Assembly: GCA_022845955.1 (NCBI GenBank)
Contig: AP025576.1
Location: forward strand, 6,448,001 to 6,512,000
Source: Lachnospiraceae bacterium
Lineage (GTDB): Bacteria; Bacillota; Clostridia; Lachnospirales; Lachnospiraceae
Direction: 5' to 3'
DNA length: 64,000 nucleotides
The translations under genes and the position numbers were made by a program. How positions within the stretch are numbered: position 1 is the first letter of the stretch; each line of letters begins with the position of its first letter. This document shows, one piece after another, positions 53,512-62,312 of this stretch. A model generated the notes under the pieces. The model did not search any database. It was not told the DNA's origin and worked only from the letters and a program-made list of their open reading frames with translations.

Positions 53512-56043
53512 TTATTTCTTCACATAGGACAGGAAGTGGCAGCCGGTTTCTTCGAACCATTGGGCGGCATCATTCATTCCCATCTTGTAAACCGTACCTG
53601 TTTCCGGATTCATCAGCACCACATTTGTTTCATTAAAACCGATGATAAGAACCGCACTTCCATCTCCCAGAATAGCCAGCACAGGAATTTCCCTGTCCGG
53701 ATAATAAAGCACGCTTTCCAGGGTACAGCCTGATAAATCCAGGACCTGTGCATTTTCCAGATTCTCTTCCAGAACCTCCTGCACTGTCTTTCCCTGGGCA
53801 AGCAGATAATCCGAATTCCTCATGATACCTTCATAAGAGAATATGGAATCCAGGCACACAGCCAGACTGTTTTTCTCCTCCGTAACGGGGACACCCTCAA
53901 TCGCCATGATCTGGTTTTTGGTATTAATCCTTCCCCTTCTCCAGATATAGGCACCGCTTTCCCCTGTCACCGTACCAGCCGTATCATAGGCCAGGTTGAT
54001 CGCCTCACCGGCCGTGGGAACAATGGTCACTTCCCCGCCGGGGCTGTATACATAATAGTTCTCTGCTGTTATCCGGGACGCAGGGATATGGATTTCCCTG
54101 CTGCCTTCATACAATACCTCTCTTGGAGTAAGGAATTTAAGCTTTTTCCCGTCGAGCGCGGATTTCATCTGGATTTCCGTAATATTCTTGTACTCCTCCA
54201 TGGGAATGCTGATAACCTTATTGCTTCTCTGGACATTCACCACGCCGTTTACTATCTGATCATCCTCACAGGGGATATAATTTCCCTGTTCCTCCTTTTC
54301 CACACGTTTCAAGTTGATCTGGTTCTCATTCATGCTGCAGCCGGTCACATAGACCCCTGGCTTTTCATAGGTCTTCAGCACTTTTCCGTTCTCGTTCTGG
54401 ATTTTTATCTGGTACATGGGAAAAACCATTGTTCCGGCAGCATCCAGCCTTACATCGTCTGTCCGGGCCACCCCATATATCAAATCATCATTCATAAAGC
54501 CGAGAGGCATGATATAATTGCCGCTTCCCGCAGGGATTGTCACACGTTCCCCGCTGTTGAGGTTCATCAGGGTCAGACTGGTGCTTTCGTATTTTTTCCC
54601 CTGATCCTGCCAGGCAATCATCCGGTTGCTTTCCGATACCTGATAGCTGTCGCCGTTCAGATTCTCCGCCACCACATCCACCGCCTGGCTGTCAAGGTGG
54701 ATACAGCTGATTTGATTGTTCAGAAGCATATACAGCTCATTTTTACCATTGATATAGGCCAGCTGCTCCACTTCCGCCTCAAATATTTCCGGCGCCTTCT
54801 GCGTGGGTATAAATGCCAGCTCCTCCACGGTATTCAGGGAGTTGTTATACAGGTATACCTCGGCCCCCGTGTAACCCTCCCTGCTGCCGCGGCTGATATA
54901 CCCATATACCATGAAGAAAACGTTTCCGGCCTCATCCACCTGCAGAATTTTAAATTCGTGGCCGCCATAAAAGGAACGTTCATCCTTTCCTTCCGGATCA
55001 TAAAAAGAAAATAACTTGGAGAGCTTATTATCCGTCATATTCAGGCTGTAGAGGATCCCGGCCTGGGCGAATGCCAATACCTTCCCTCCGTCGCTTTCCA
55101 TCATTTTCACATCCGAATCCGTTATTCCCAGCACTATCTTGTCTCCCACAAAAGCGGTTTTATCTTCCGAAAAAATCTCACTCATGTTTCGCTCAAAATC
55201 CAGAAGATACATGGTGCCGTCCGTTCCCTGGCGGACACGGTATACCTCATCGGCCACGCCGAAAACCTCTTTTCCCTGACGGATAAAGCTTATCAGATAC
55301 TCCACCGTAATGGAAGCCGTCTGCTCGGTGATATCCCGGATGGTAAAAACAGGCTCCGTAATCTGCTTCACCTCAAGGCCCGCCCAGCCAATCTGGGATT
55401 CACTGCTGTGTATATTCACCTTGCTCAGAGTGGAATTATCCCCCTCGCTGTTTGGCTCCAGATTGGCACGGTATCCTCCCGGCCATTCCTCGCTGAAGGT
55501 AGCCGCGTTGAAATCCCTGACAAACTCCAGTTTTTCCTCCACGCCATAGCCCTCCGCCTGAATGATCCTGGTATAATAGCGGGCGCATCTGCCGTCCTCC
55601 AAATTTACAAGAACGGTCAGGCTGTATTCCGTCTTTTCATCTATCAGATCCTTCAGCACGATATCCGCAGTGATGGTATCGCCGTCCACCCGGAAATTGG
55701 TGATTTCCGTGTTTTCCACCAGCCGGCTGCCATCCACGCTTCGCACCTCAAAAGCCATGGAAGCCACGGTCTGATCATATTTTTTGACACGCAGGGAAAG
55801 CCTTCTGTCGACTCCGATGGGCATGATGCTTTCCTTCATATATTTTTCTTCCATCGGAGAAAGGAAGCCGTGCATCATATTCACATGTTCCTCTCCCACA
55901 TTTATATAAACGAGAGGCAGTTCCGGCAGCTTCATTTCCGCCGTCATATCCGTGTTCCCTTTATTCAGAAAAAGGCTGCTCACTACAAGCACCACGATAA
56001 ATGTTGCTGCAAATACGCAACCCTTGATAATTGTCTTCTTCAT
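53512..56043 (-). CDS. Large exported protein of unknown function with degenerate C39-like C-terminus
   Basis: 843 residues from the ATG at 56043. One membrane helix (about 7-27) anchors a large extracellular part. The N-terminal ~170 residues are beta-rich; the central 250-600 region has propeller-like repeats (YSLNMTDNKLSKLF, YLYNNSLNTVEEL, SIHLDSQAVDVVAEN). The last ~110 residues resemble the Peptidase_C39 fold (Cys in VCLDSIFSYEGI; LAILGDGSAVLIIGFNETNVVLMNPETG), but the usual histidine is replaced in the GSAVLIIGF strand, so it is probably inactive and binding only. The start overlaps the methyltransferase stop in an ATGA, so translation is coupled. I do not recognise its function. Confidence 0.75.
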   Translation of the reverse strand: MKKTIIKGCVFAATFIVVLVVSSLFLNKGNTDMTAEMKLPELPLVYINVGEEHVNMMHGFLSPMEEKYMKESIMPIGVDRRLSLRVKKYDQTVASMAFEVRSVDGSRLVENTEITNFRVDGDTITADIVLKDLIDEKTEYSLTVLVNLEDGRCARYYTRIIQAEGYGVEEKLEFVRDFNAATFSEEWPGGYRANLEPNSEGDNSTLSKVNIHSSESQIGWAGLEVKQITEPVFTIRDITEQTASITVEYLISFIRQGKEVFGVADEVYRVRQGTDGTMYLLDFERNMSEIFSEDKTAFVGDKIVLGITDSDVKMMESDGGKVLAFAQAGILYSLNMTDNKLSKLFSFYDPEGKDERSFYGGHEFKILQVDEAGNVFFMVYGYISRGSREGYTGAEVYLYNNSLNTVEELAFIPTQKAPEIFEAEVEQLAYINGKNELYMLLNNQISCIHLDSQAVDVVAENLNGDSYQVSESNRMIAWQDQGKKYESTSLTLMNLNSGERVTIPAGSGNYIMPLGFMNDDLIYGVARTDDVRLDAAGTMVFPMYQIKIQNENGKVLKTYEKPGVYVTGCSMNENQINLKRVEKEEQGNYIPCEDDQIVNGVVNVQRSNKVISIPMEEYKNITEIQMKSALDGKKLKFLTPREVLYEGSREIHIPASRITAENYYVYSPGGEVTIVPTAGEAINLAYDTAGTVTGESGAYIWRRGRINTKNQIMAIEGVPVTEEKNSLAVCLDSIFSYEGIMRNSDYLLAQGKTVQEVLEENLENAQVLDLSGCTLESVLYYPDREIPVLAILGDGSAVLIIGFNETNVVLMNPETGTVYKMGMNDAAQWFEETGCHFLSYVKK

Positions 56044-57194
56044 TCCCATTCCTTTTCAGTGCCCAGCAAATCCTGCAGGCAGGTGTGCACCTGCAGAAAA
56101 TCCGCCATCTGATTAATTCCCGTATCAACACGCTTTCCGCCGTTGCGCTTCACTGCCCGTATCAGAATATTTTTGGGCGTATGCTCCATATCTATAAATT
56201 CCAGCAGCTGGGTGTCATATCCGGATTCTTCCAGCAGGTTTGCCCGCAAAGCATCCGTCAGCAGCGCAGACATACGTTCCTTTACCAGGCCGTATTTCAA
56301 AGCCGGCTGAAGGATATCACAGCGGATTTGCCGGTTCATTTCATGCTGGCAGCACGGAACGGACAGGATTACCCCGGCGTTCCAGCGGATTGCCTTATAC
56401 AGTGCATAGTCCGTAGCCGTATCACAGGCATGGAGAGTAACCACCATATCCACCTTGTCTTCCCCGGTATAATCGGCGATATCCCCCTGCATAAAATCCA
56501 GCCCGGTATATCCGTATTTTTCCGCAAGCCCCTGGCAGCGGTGGATAACCTCTTTCTTCAGATCCAGGCCGGTAATACGGATAGCAAGCCCGCAAAGCTC
56601 ATGAAGATAATAATACATGGCAAACGTAAGATAACTTTTCCCGCAGCCGAAATCAATAATACGCACACATCTGTCTTTAGGAAGTATAGGCATAATATCT
56701 GCAATAAATTCCAAAAACCTGTTAATCTGCCTGAATTTGTCATATCGGCTTTTAATAATCCTGCCGTCTTCTGTCTGGACACCCAGATCCTTCAGGAACA
56801 CAACCGGCCGGCCTTCCTCCAGGATATATTTCTTCGACCGGTTGTGGGAAAGCTCCCTGCCCTCCTCCCTGACACGGTTTTTTTTCTTTATGGTTACCTT
56901 ACCTTTTTTGCTCACCATAGCAACCGCCTGATAATCCATAGTCTCCACATCCATCTGACGGAAGGAAGCTGTGAGGGCTTTTCCCATTTTTTCCATCGCC
57001 TGGCCTGCGGTGAGATTCTCATGGAAAACCTGGTTGCCGCGATAGCTTTCCAGCTGGAAATAAAGCGCCGTCTTTATCATGACCGGCCGCAATTTAAGGC
57101 GGGTATCCCCGCTTTTATCTCTGGGACCTCCGGCGCTTATCTGATATAATCTTTCCGTCAGGCTGTCCTCTAACAGCTTGTATAATTCTTCCAT
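56040..57194 (-). CDS. Class I SAM-dependent methyltransferase (Methyltransf_32 type)
   Basis: 384 residues. A long N-terminal region with a basic stretch (SKKGKVTIKKKNRVREEGREL) precedes the methyltransferase fold: motif I VRIIDFGCGKSYLTFAMYYYL, ITGLDLKKEVIHRCQ and VVTLHACDTATDYALYKAI, then a VPCCQHE motif. This type is known in bacteria and eukaryotes (METTL25/GSTCD relatives), and RNA or protein targets are suspected; the basic region favours RNA. AGAGGT precedes the ATG. It is translationally coupled to the large exported protein downstream, an odd partnership. Confidence 0.82.
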   Translation of the reverse strand: MEELYKLLEDSLTERLYQISAGGPRDKSGDTRLKLRPVMIKTALYFQLESYRGNQVFHENLTAGQAMEKMGKALTASFRQMDVETMDYQAVAMVSKKGKVTIKKKNRVREEGRELSHNRSKKYILEEGRPVVFLKDLGVQTEDGRIIKSRYDKFRQINRFLEFIADIMPILPKDRCVRIIDFGCGKSYLTFAMYYYLHELCGLAIRITGLDLKKEVIHRCQGLAEKYGYTGLDFMQGDIADYTGEDKVDMVVTLHACDTATDYALYKAIRWNAGVILSVPCCQHEMNRQIRCDILQPALKYGLVKERMSALLTDALRANLLEESGYDTQLLEFIDMEHTPKNILIRAVKRNGGKRVDTGINQMADFLQVHTCLQDLLGTEKEWE

Positions 57195-57234
57195 CCAAAG
57201 TACCTCTGTTCTATCCGTTCAGCACATTTGCTGT

Positions 57235-57300
57235 CTGAACTGTTACTAAAAACGTAACGATCCATACAGGTCTGCGCATTTACTGCGCAGACCGTAAGAA
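57235..57300 (-). repeat. Dispersed repeat, module B (copy 3)
   Basis: From CTGAACTGTTAC to the hairpin GGTCTGCGCA (57269-57278), loop TTTAC, TGCGCAGACC (57284-57293), then CGTAAG. This is the best hairpin of the family, 10 perfect pairs. Read on the minus strand it follows module A, as at 7.2-7.5 kb. Confidence 0.75.
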
Positions 57301-57301
57301 C

Positions 57302-57385
57302 GTGATTCAAGGGTGCCAAAAGCCATCGCCGGAAGCGATTTAAGATAGATTTTGGCAGTAACTGTGAAGGAACTGAACAGTTACC
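57302..57385 (-). repeat. Dispersed repeat, module A (copy 2)
   Basis: Reverse complement of this stretch matches 7245-7325 without gaps, at roughly 80% by eye, starting GGTAACTGTTCAG and including the ATCGCTTCCGGCGAT hairpin. Both modules fill the gap between the methyltransferase and the 57.5-kb gene. An additional CCGGCC/GGCCGG hairpin at about 57400 may end the leftward operon. Confidence 0.75.
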
Positions 57386-57462
57386 TGAAAACAAGCTTTC
57401 CGGCCTTACGGCCGGCTTATTAATCACGAATCTATTTTAATTCCTCTGCATAAAATGCACAA

Positions 57463-58227
57463 CTAGAATTTATAAAATCCATTATTTCTTCTGCCATTTG
57501 AAGAGCACATGCCGCAGGAACCACCCCTGCCATGTCTTCTTCTGAAGATTTCATAATACAGAAGAACCTGGATTAGATCGCCTCTGTGACGGCGTTCCTC
57601 CTCCCTGCGGGAGGTGATTTCTATCCTGTTTTTTTCCGTCAGGAGGGTATTATCCTTCCTTTGTTCTCCGTTTTCCCCGCCTGCCGGCTCAGATGCCTGC
57701 TCTGTTTCCGTCATTTCCGCCTTTCTTTTTTCCATAAAGGCCTTAGCGGATGCCTCTCCTGCGCTTTCTGATGCCCGTTCCTCTTCCCGCAGTATTTTAT
57801 CAATGACATCCTCGCTCAAACGGTACATCGCCAGCCGATCCGGGTATTCATCATAAATCATGCTTCCGCTGTAATCCATGGTGTCCAGGATATCCATAAT
57901 TTTTTTCTGGTATCTTCGGGCTTCGTCCGGATAAAGCTGGAGGAAATATTCCAAATCCCTTACCGCATCATCCTCCTCGTCCCAATACATGGGCATAGGA
58001 TAGGTCATATAAAAGGGGAGCGGTTTTTTTGTGCTGCCGCAGTTCCCATAGGGGCAGCCATAGTCCATATTGGCACCTCCGTTCCTCCAATCCTCCGGGT
58101 ATCCTTTACCCGCGTATTCTCTGTAGCCTTTCTGATATCCTCTGTATCCCGGCATATTCCGCCCTTCGTCCTCATTGCGGTAGGGCTCTTCCGGAAATCT
58201 GCCCGGAAATTTTCTTATATCATCCAT
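57463..58227 (-). CDS. Uncharacterised hydrophilic protein, last gene of the MoxR operon
   Basis: About 254 residues. The N-terminus is rich in Gly, Tyr and Arg (YRGYQKGYREYAGKGYPED), with GCPYGNCG. A conserved-looking core follows (DLEYFLQLYPDEARRYQKKIMDILDTMDY; YDEYPDRLAMYRLSEDVIDKIL). A charged linker then leads to an Arg/Gly/Cys-rich tail (GRGGSCGMCSSNGRRNNGFYKF). No membrane helix or known domain. Composition recalls spore-coat-type proteins, but this is only suggestive. The ATG at 58227 follows AAAGGG by 6 bases; a GTG 3 bases earlier is possible. The membrane protein gene ends about 100 bases upstream. Confidence 0.65.
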   Translation of the reverse strand: MDDIRKFPGRFPEEPYRNEDEGRNMPGYRGYQKGYREYAGKGYPEDWRNGGANMDYGCPYGNCGSTKKPLPFYMTYPMPMYWDEEDDAVRDLEYFLQLYPDEARRYQKKIMDILDTMDYSGSMIYDEYPDRLAMYRLSEDVIDKILREEERASESAGEASAKAFMEKRKAEMTETEQASEPAGGENGEQRKDNTLLTEKNRIEITSRREEERRHRGDLIQVLLYYEIFRRRHGRGGSCGMCSSNGRRNNGFYKF

Positions 58228-58326
58228 CACTTTCCCTTTCCGGACTGCTCCGCCCCTGAAGGTTTCCTCAGGCGCTTAACATCCAATCATCTTTATCTTA
58301 TGTTATGCATCCGGCAGGGAAAGGGT

Positions 58327-59646
58327 TTATATTGTTTTTGTTTTATCGGTTAAGGCTTTGGCCGCATGTGCCGCCAATCCGGCCTCTTCTTTGGTACAAT
58401 CGCCGTGATAGCGGGCTTTTTCGTACAAGCGGAGCAGATCCTTTCCCGCGTTCCCGTTCTCCGGCCCGGCTGCATCGGCCTTCTCCAGCATTTCTCTTGC
58501 GGTTTTGCCGCTTTCCGCAAGCCCCAGCTTTTTTACCGTCCGGATAAAGCATTTCCGTATTTTCTGTTCCGGTGTCCTGGCCAGTAAAGGGAGAGGGTTT
58601 TCCTTTTCTTTCTTTCTCCGTCTGCCCGCCAGGGATTCCCGGATTTCCGTTGCCTGACCTTCCTCTTCTTCCTGTAACGCTGTTTTTTCGTAAAACATCT
58701 TTATAGCGGCCAGCACCAGCTTATACAGAAGGAAACACACCAGGGCCACCGTAAGGCCTGCCACTACATATTCCGTTATTTGAATCAGCAGCTCCAGCCA
58801 GGCCGGTGTTGCCGCCGATTCCCCCAGCCCCATATCCATCTGTCCGGCCGCTGCCGCTTCCTCCGCGATTTCCTCCTCCTTACCGGAAAAAAGGCTTAAG
58901 AAAAAGCTGATACATGCGGCGATAGCCCTGGCAACATAATAGGCGGCGGTTTTCACCAGATCCATCATGCTGCGCACAAGGCGGTTATTCGTTCCCGCCC
59001 CCAGAATAATTACCGCAAGCATCCCGAATATCCCTGCAAGGCCGCCGCCCTGCACCAGCATTTTCCTTACGGGAATATGGGCATTGCTGCTGCGGTTGAA
59101 CTGTACAAAACGGGCCAGATGCTCCAGATAAGAATATACAAAATAAAGGAACGTATAAAGCAGGGCCGTATTCACAATCCGGCCGCATGCCGCTTCTTTT
59201 CCCAGATAAGCGCATGCCAGAAAGGAAGCTCCTGCGGCAATCCCCCCCGCGACAGGTCCCAGCTGTCCTTCCCCGACCTCCTGGCGGGCAATCCGCAGCT
59301 GAAAAGAACGCACCAGGTAGCCCCCGGCCAGAATGCCGAAAACCACTTTCTGCATCCCCCCATTTCCCAGAAGGAATACAGCGGCGGCTGCCCCTGCAGC
59401 ATGACATGCCACGAAGGTCAGGAAATGCCCCGCCTTCTCCCGGATGATAAGAAACAGAAGGGGGACGGCAAGAAAAAGAACCTGACGCAGGAGCCCCGGT
59501 GTCTGTACCCCGGACCCGGCTTCGCCTACAAGGCTCTCCAGATTGGAAAAAGAAGCAAACACAAAGGTTTCCAGGCAAAATACTATCAGGAAATTCATCA
59601 CGGTATCCAGCACCTGACAGCTGTAATTCATCCATTTATTTTCCAT
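58327..59646 (-). CDS. Multipass membrane protein of the MoxR/DUF58 operon (DUF4129-like C-terminus)
   Basis: 439 residues. The N-terminal half has seven to eight hydrophobic helices. A last helix (EYVVAGLTVALVCFLLYKLVLAAI) is followed by a cytosolic domain (PEQKIRKCFIRTVKKLGLAESGKTAREMLEKA), which resembles the DUF4129 domain that follows MoxR/DUF58 proteins. The start at 59646 is fixed by GGAGGATATG upstream and overlaps the DUF58 stop by 11 bases. In related operons such proteins join transglutaminase-like domains; none is visible here. Role unknown, perhaps peptidoglycan or envelope assembly. Confidence 0.75.
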   Translation of the reverse strand: MENKWMNYSCQVLDTVMNFLIVFCLETFVFASFSNLESLVGEAGSGVQTPGLLRQVLFLAVPLLFLIIREKAGHFLTFVACHAAGAAAAVFLLGNGGMQKVVFGILAGGYLVRSFQLRIARQEVGEGQLGPVAGGIAAGASFLACAYLGKEAACGRIVNTALLYTFLYFVYSYLEHLARFVQFNRSSNAHIPVRKMLVQGGGLAGIFGMLAVIILGAGTNNRLVRSMMDLVKTAAYYVARAIAACISFFLSLFSGKEEEIAEEAAAAGQMDMGLGESAATPAWLELLIQITEYVVAGLTVALVCFLLYKLVLAAIKMFYEKTALQEEEEGQATEIRESLAGRRRKKEKENPLPLLARTPEQKIRKCFIRTVKKLGLAESGKTAREMLEKADAAGPENGNAGKDLLRLYEKARYHGDCTKEEAGLAAHAAKALTDKTKTI

Positions 59647-60772
59647 GCAGCATATCCTCCGCGTCCAGTCTGACAAAATGCAGCGCTTCCTCCTCCTCCA
59701 CATGGCTTTCCATCCGGGGCAGGAGCGGGCACATCCAGGTAAAATCCGTACCTGTCCTGGCAAACACACGGATATCTTCCTGGAATTCCGGGCTTCTGTC
59801 AGCCGACAGGAACAAGGTAGCTGTATCCTTCCCTTCTTCCTCCAGCTCCCGCCTGAAAATCCCGCCGAAGGGATATACCCCTTCCTCCAGGCTGATTCTG
59901 GCAAACGCCCTGTTTATGCTTTCCATATGTCCCGGGCCTGCACCTGGCTGGATTTTCATGGGATCCCCGGTAAGGATATCCTTCCCGTTGGCATAAACAG
60001 CCGCACGGATCCCCTGTCCCAGCAATTCCCCTGCGAATCTGACGGCAATGGAAATACACAGTTCCACCAGCTTTTCGTTTTTCAGGATTCCGGAGTCCGC
60101 CAGGTTTACGAAAATACGCACCGCGCGGAGGGAGGTATAATTCCTCATATTCACCATCAGTTCGCCCATACGCGCCGTAGCCTTCCAGTTGATGGTTTTC
60201 ATCTCATCACAGGGAGCATATTCCCGGATTCCCCGGTATTCAAAAGGATCCTCCAGCATATGTCTTTTAGCAAGTATCTCCCCGTTCAGCTTCTGCAGGG
60301 CGCTTTCCAGCTGCACCCCTTCCGCCGGGGCCGGATACACATACAGCGTGCTGTCCGCTTCGGCTTCCGCTATCATTTCCCTCGTAAGGAACAAATCGGC
60401 CGCCACCAGATCCAGCCCCCTGATCCGGTAATAGCCTCTGGCCCCGCAGGTAAAAGGGATTATCCGTATCACCCGCTGCCTTGGACCCAGGGACAGGATA
60501 TCATTCCGGTAATATTTATCGGTTACCGCCCCTTCGCCTTCGTCCGGAAACCGGAGTTTCCTGGAAACCTGAAATTTTACCTTCAGCATTGGAAGCGGAA
60601 GCAGCTTCCTGTTTTCCACCCGCTCCGAAAGCTGGCAAACTTCACCCGCTACCGCACTTTCTTTCGAAAAGGCCAGCTCCACGGAAAGATCCTTTTCCCA
60701 GTAACGCCCATAAATCCACTTCTGAAAACAGAACAGAAATACGGCGCCGAACACAATCCAGATAATCAGCAT
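59636..60772 (-). CDS. DUF58 domain protein
   Basis: 378 residues. One or two N-terminal membrane helices (LIIWIVFGAVFLFCFQKWIYG), a beta-rich region, then the DUF58 signature DPFEYRGIREYAPCDEMKTINWKATARMGELMV and a VWA-like fold after it (VRIFVNLADSGILKNEKLVE). DUF58 proteins work with MoxR AAA+ ATPases encoded beside them, possibly as chaperone targets for metal or complex assembly. MoxR ends 20 bases upstream. The start follows a weak GGTGGGAA. Confidence 0.9.
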   Translation of the reverse strand: MLIIWIVFGAVFLFCFQKWIYGRYWEKDLSVELAFSKESAVAGEVCQLSERVENRKLLPLPMLKVKFQVSRKLRFPDEGEGAVTDKYYRNDILSLGPRQRVIRIIPFTCGARGYYRIRGLDLVAADLFLTREMIAEAEADSTLYVYPAPAEGVQLESALQKLNGEILAKRHMLEDPFEYRGIREYAPCDEMKTINWKATARMGELMVNMRNYTSLRAVRIFVNLADSGILKNEKLVELCISIAVRFAGELLGQGIRAAVYANGKDILTGDPMKIQPGAGPGHMESINRAFARISLEEGVYPFGGIFRRELEEEGKDTATLFLSADRSPEFQEDIRVFARTGTDFTWMCPLLPRMESHVEEEEALHFVRLDAEDMLHGK

Positions 60773-60789
60773 AGCGTTCCCACCACACT

Positions 60790-60835
60790 TTCTTACGGCC
60801 TGCGCAAGAAATGCGCAGATCCTTCTGAACTGTCA
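60790..60835 (-). repeat. Dispersed repeat, module B (copy 4), inside the MoxR 3' end
   Basis: TTACGGCCTG, the hairpin CTGCGCA/TGCGCAG (60798-60804, 60810-60816), then CTGAACTGTCAC. Read on the minus strand it encodes the last codons of MoxR, giving the tail SDSSEGSAHFLRRP and the stop codon. Confidence 0.75.
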
Positions 60836-61767
60836 CTAAAATCTTCCACGGGCACGGGCACGCCTGCGAGAATGTCCTCCATAAGCTTCACCGCTTCTTC
60901 CTGTCTGCTTCTGCCAAAGGAAAACATCAGCCTGTGGGCCAGTACTGCGGATGCCAGCTTTTTTACATCATCCGGGATGACATAACTCCGGCCTTCCATA
61001 CAGGCCCGGGCTTTGGCGCAGCGCATAAGCGCCAGCGTCCCTCTGGGACTTACCCCCATAACCACCTTCTCCTGCTTCCGTGTCGCCAGGGCAATATCCG
61101 CCAGATAACCGTTTATAAGGGGATGTACATATATTTTTTCCGCCTCCTCTTTGATGGAAAGCAGCTCTTCCCGGGACATCACCGGACGCAGCCAAGGCAG
61201 GGGATCCCTGTCCTTGTAGGTTTCCAGGATCCGGATTTCCTCTTCTCTGTCGGGAAGTCCCATGGACAGCTTCATGATGAACCGATCGGTCTGCGCCTCC
61301 GGCAGCGGAAAGGTCCCTGCCGTTTCTACCGGATTCTGGGTGGCGATTACAAAAAACGGCTCTTCCATTTTCCTTGTTTCCCCGTCAACCGTCACCTGCC
61401 GTTCTTCCATGCATTCCAGCAGACCTGCCTGGGTCCTGGGTGTGGCCCGGTTGATTTCATCCGCCAGCAGGACATTGGTAAATACAGGCCCTTCCTTCCA
61501 TTCAAAACGTTCCGTTTCCCTGCTGTATATATGCATTCCCGTTATGTCCGCAGGAAGCATATCCGGTGTAAACTGGATTCTCCCAAACTTCACTCCGAGC
61601 GAAGCGGAAAGCGCTTTTGCCATTTTCGTTTTCCCTGTCCCCGGCACATCCTCTAAAAGCACGTGTCCGCCGGCCAGAAGTCCCGCCAGAAGCTTTTCCA
61701 GCACCTCCTCTTTTCCGATTATCACCTTCCCTACATTTTCAAGAACCTTACTTACATCCTCACGCAT
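60793..61767 (-). CDS. MoxR-family AAA+ ATPase
   Basis: About 324 residues. Walker A LLEDVPGTGKTKMAKAL, Walker B NVLLADEINRATPRTQ, sensor 1 FVIATQNPVET, and the arginine-rich ATLALMRCAKARACMEG segment identify MoxR. MoxR ATPases act as chaperones that load metals or partners on the DUF58-type protein encoded next. The ATG at 61767 follows GGGAGGATGG. The last ~14 residues come from a dispersed repeat, so the native end was probably shorter; this does not touch the core ATPase domain. Confidence 0.93.
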   Translation of the reverse strand: MREDVSKVLENVGKVIIGKEEVLEKLLAGLLAGGHVLLEDVPGTGKTKMAKALSASLGVKFGRIQFTPDMLPADITGMHIYSRETERFEWKEGPVFTNVLLADEINRATPRTQAGLLECMEERQVTVDGETRKMEEPFFVIATQNPVETAGTFPLPEAQTDRFIMKLSMGLPDREEEIRILETYKDRDPLPWLRPVMSREELLSIKEEAEKIYVHPLINGYLADIALATRKQEKVVMGVSPRGTLALMRCAKARACMEGRSYVIPDDVKKLASAVLAHRLMFSFGRSRQEEAVKLMEDILAGVPVPVEDFSDSSEGSAHFLRRP

Positions 61768-61826
61768 ATGCCATCCTCCCATGCAAACCTTTTGGAAACA
61801 ACGGATGCCAGGCCGGGGCATCCTTA

Positions 61827-61888
61827 GAGAAAAAGCAGGTATACTCCATACGGGACTCTCTGCCCCGTCTGACTACACCTGCTTTCTC
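61827..61888 (-). terminator. Terminator of the ATP synthase operon
   Basis: GAGAAA...GCAGGT arms at 61827-61843 and 61874-61888 pair around an inner GGGGC-rich hairpin, followed on the minus strand by TTTTTCTC. It lies just after atpC and before the MoxR gene. Confidence 0.85.
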
Positions 61889-61893
61889 CCCGC

Positions 61894-62298
61894 CTATTTT
61901 AAAACATTAATACGTGCTATTGCTCTGTCCAAAGCAGTCTCAGCCCTTGCCAGATCCGTATTCGGCTCATGCCGTCTGATACGTTCCTCAGCCCTCTCCA
62001 GCGCTGCTTTGGCACGGTTTTCATCAATTTCCTCGGGCCATTCCACGACTTCTGCAAGTACGGTCACCTTTTCCTGCAGAATTTCCACGAAACCGGCATG
62101 CAACGCGGCTTCCCGCCTGCCCTCCCCGGTCGTGATCGTAAGAATACCCGGCTTGATCATAACGGTCATAGGGATATGGCCCTTGTAGATACCAATTGCC
62201 CCTTCCGTAGTATTGAACTCCACCATGCTTACCGGGCCGTCGTAAAAAACCCGTTCCGGCGTGATGATTTTCAATGTAAAGTTCCTGTCTTCTGCCAT
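61894..62298 (-). CDS. atpC: F0F1 ATP synthase subunit epsilon
   Basis: 134 residues. The N-terminal beta-sandwich has FTLKIITPERVFYDGPVSMVEFNTTEGAIGIYKGHIP, and the C-terminal helical hairpin has RAKAALERAEERIRRHEP. Epsilon is part of the rotor stalk and inhibits ATP hydrolysis. It lies 14 bases after atpD with AGAGGT upstream and ends at a terminator. It is longer than some Clostridial homologues, with both helices present. Confidence 0.97.
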   Translation of the reverse strand: MAEDRNFTLKIITPERVFYDGPVSMVEFNTTEGAIGIYKGHIPMTVMIKPGILTITTGEGRREAALHAGFVEILQEKVTVLAEVVEWPEEIDENRAKAALERAEERIRRHEPNTDLARAETALDRAIARINVLK

Positions 62299-62312
62299 AA
62301 ATGCACCTCTGT

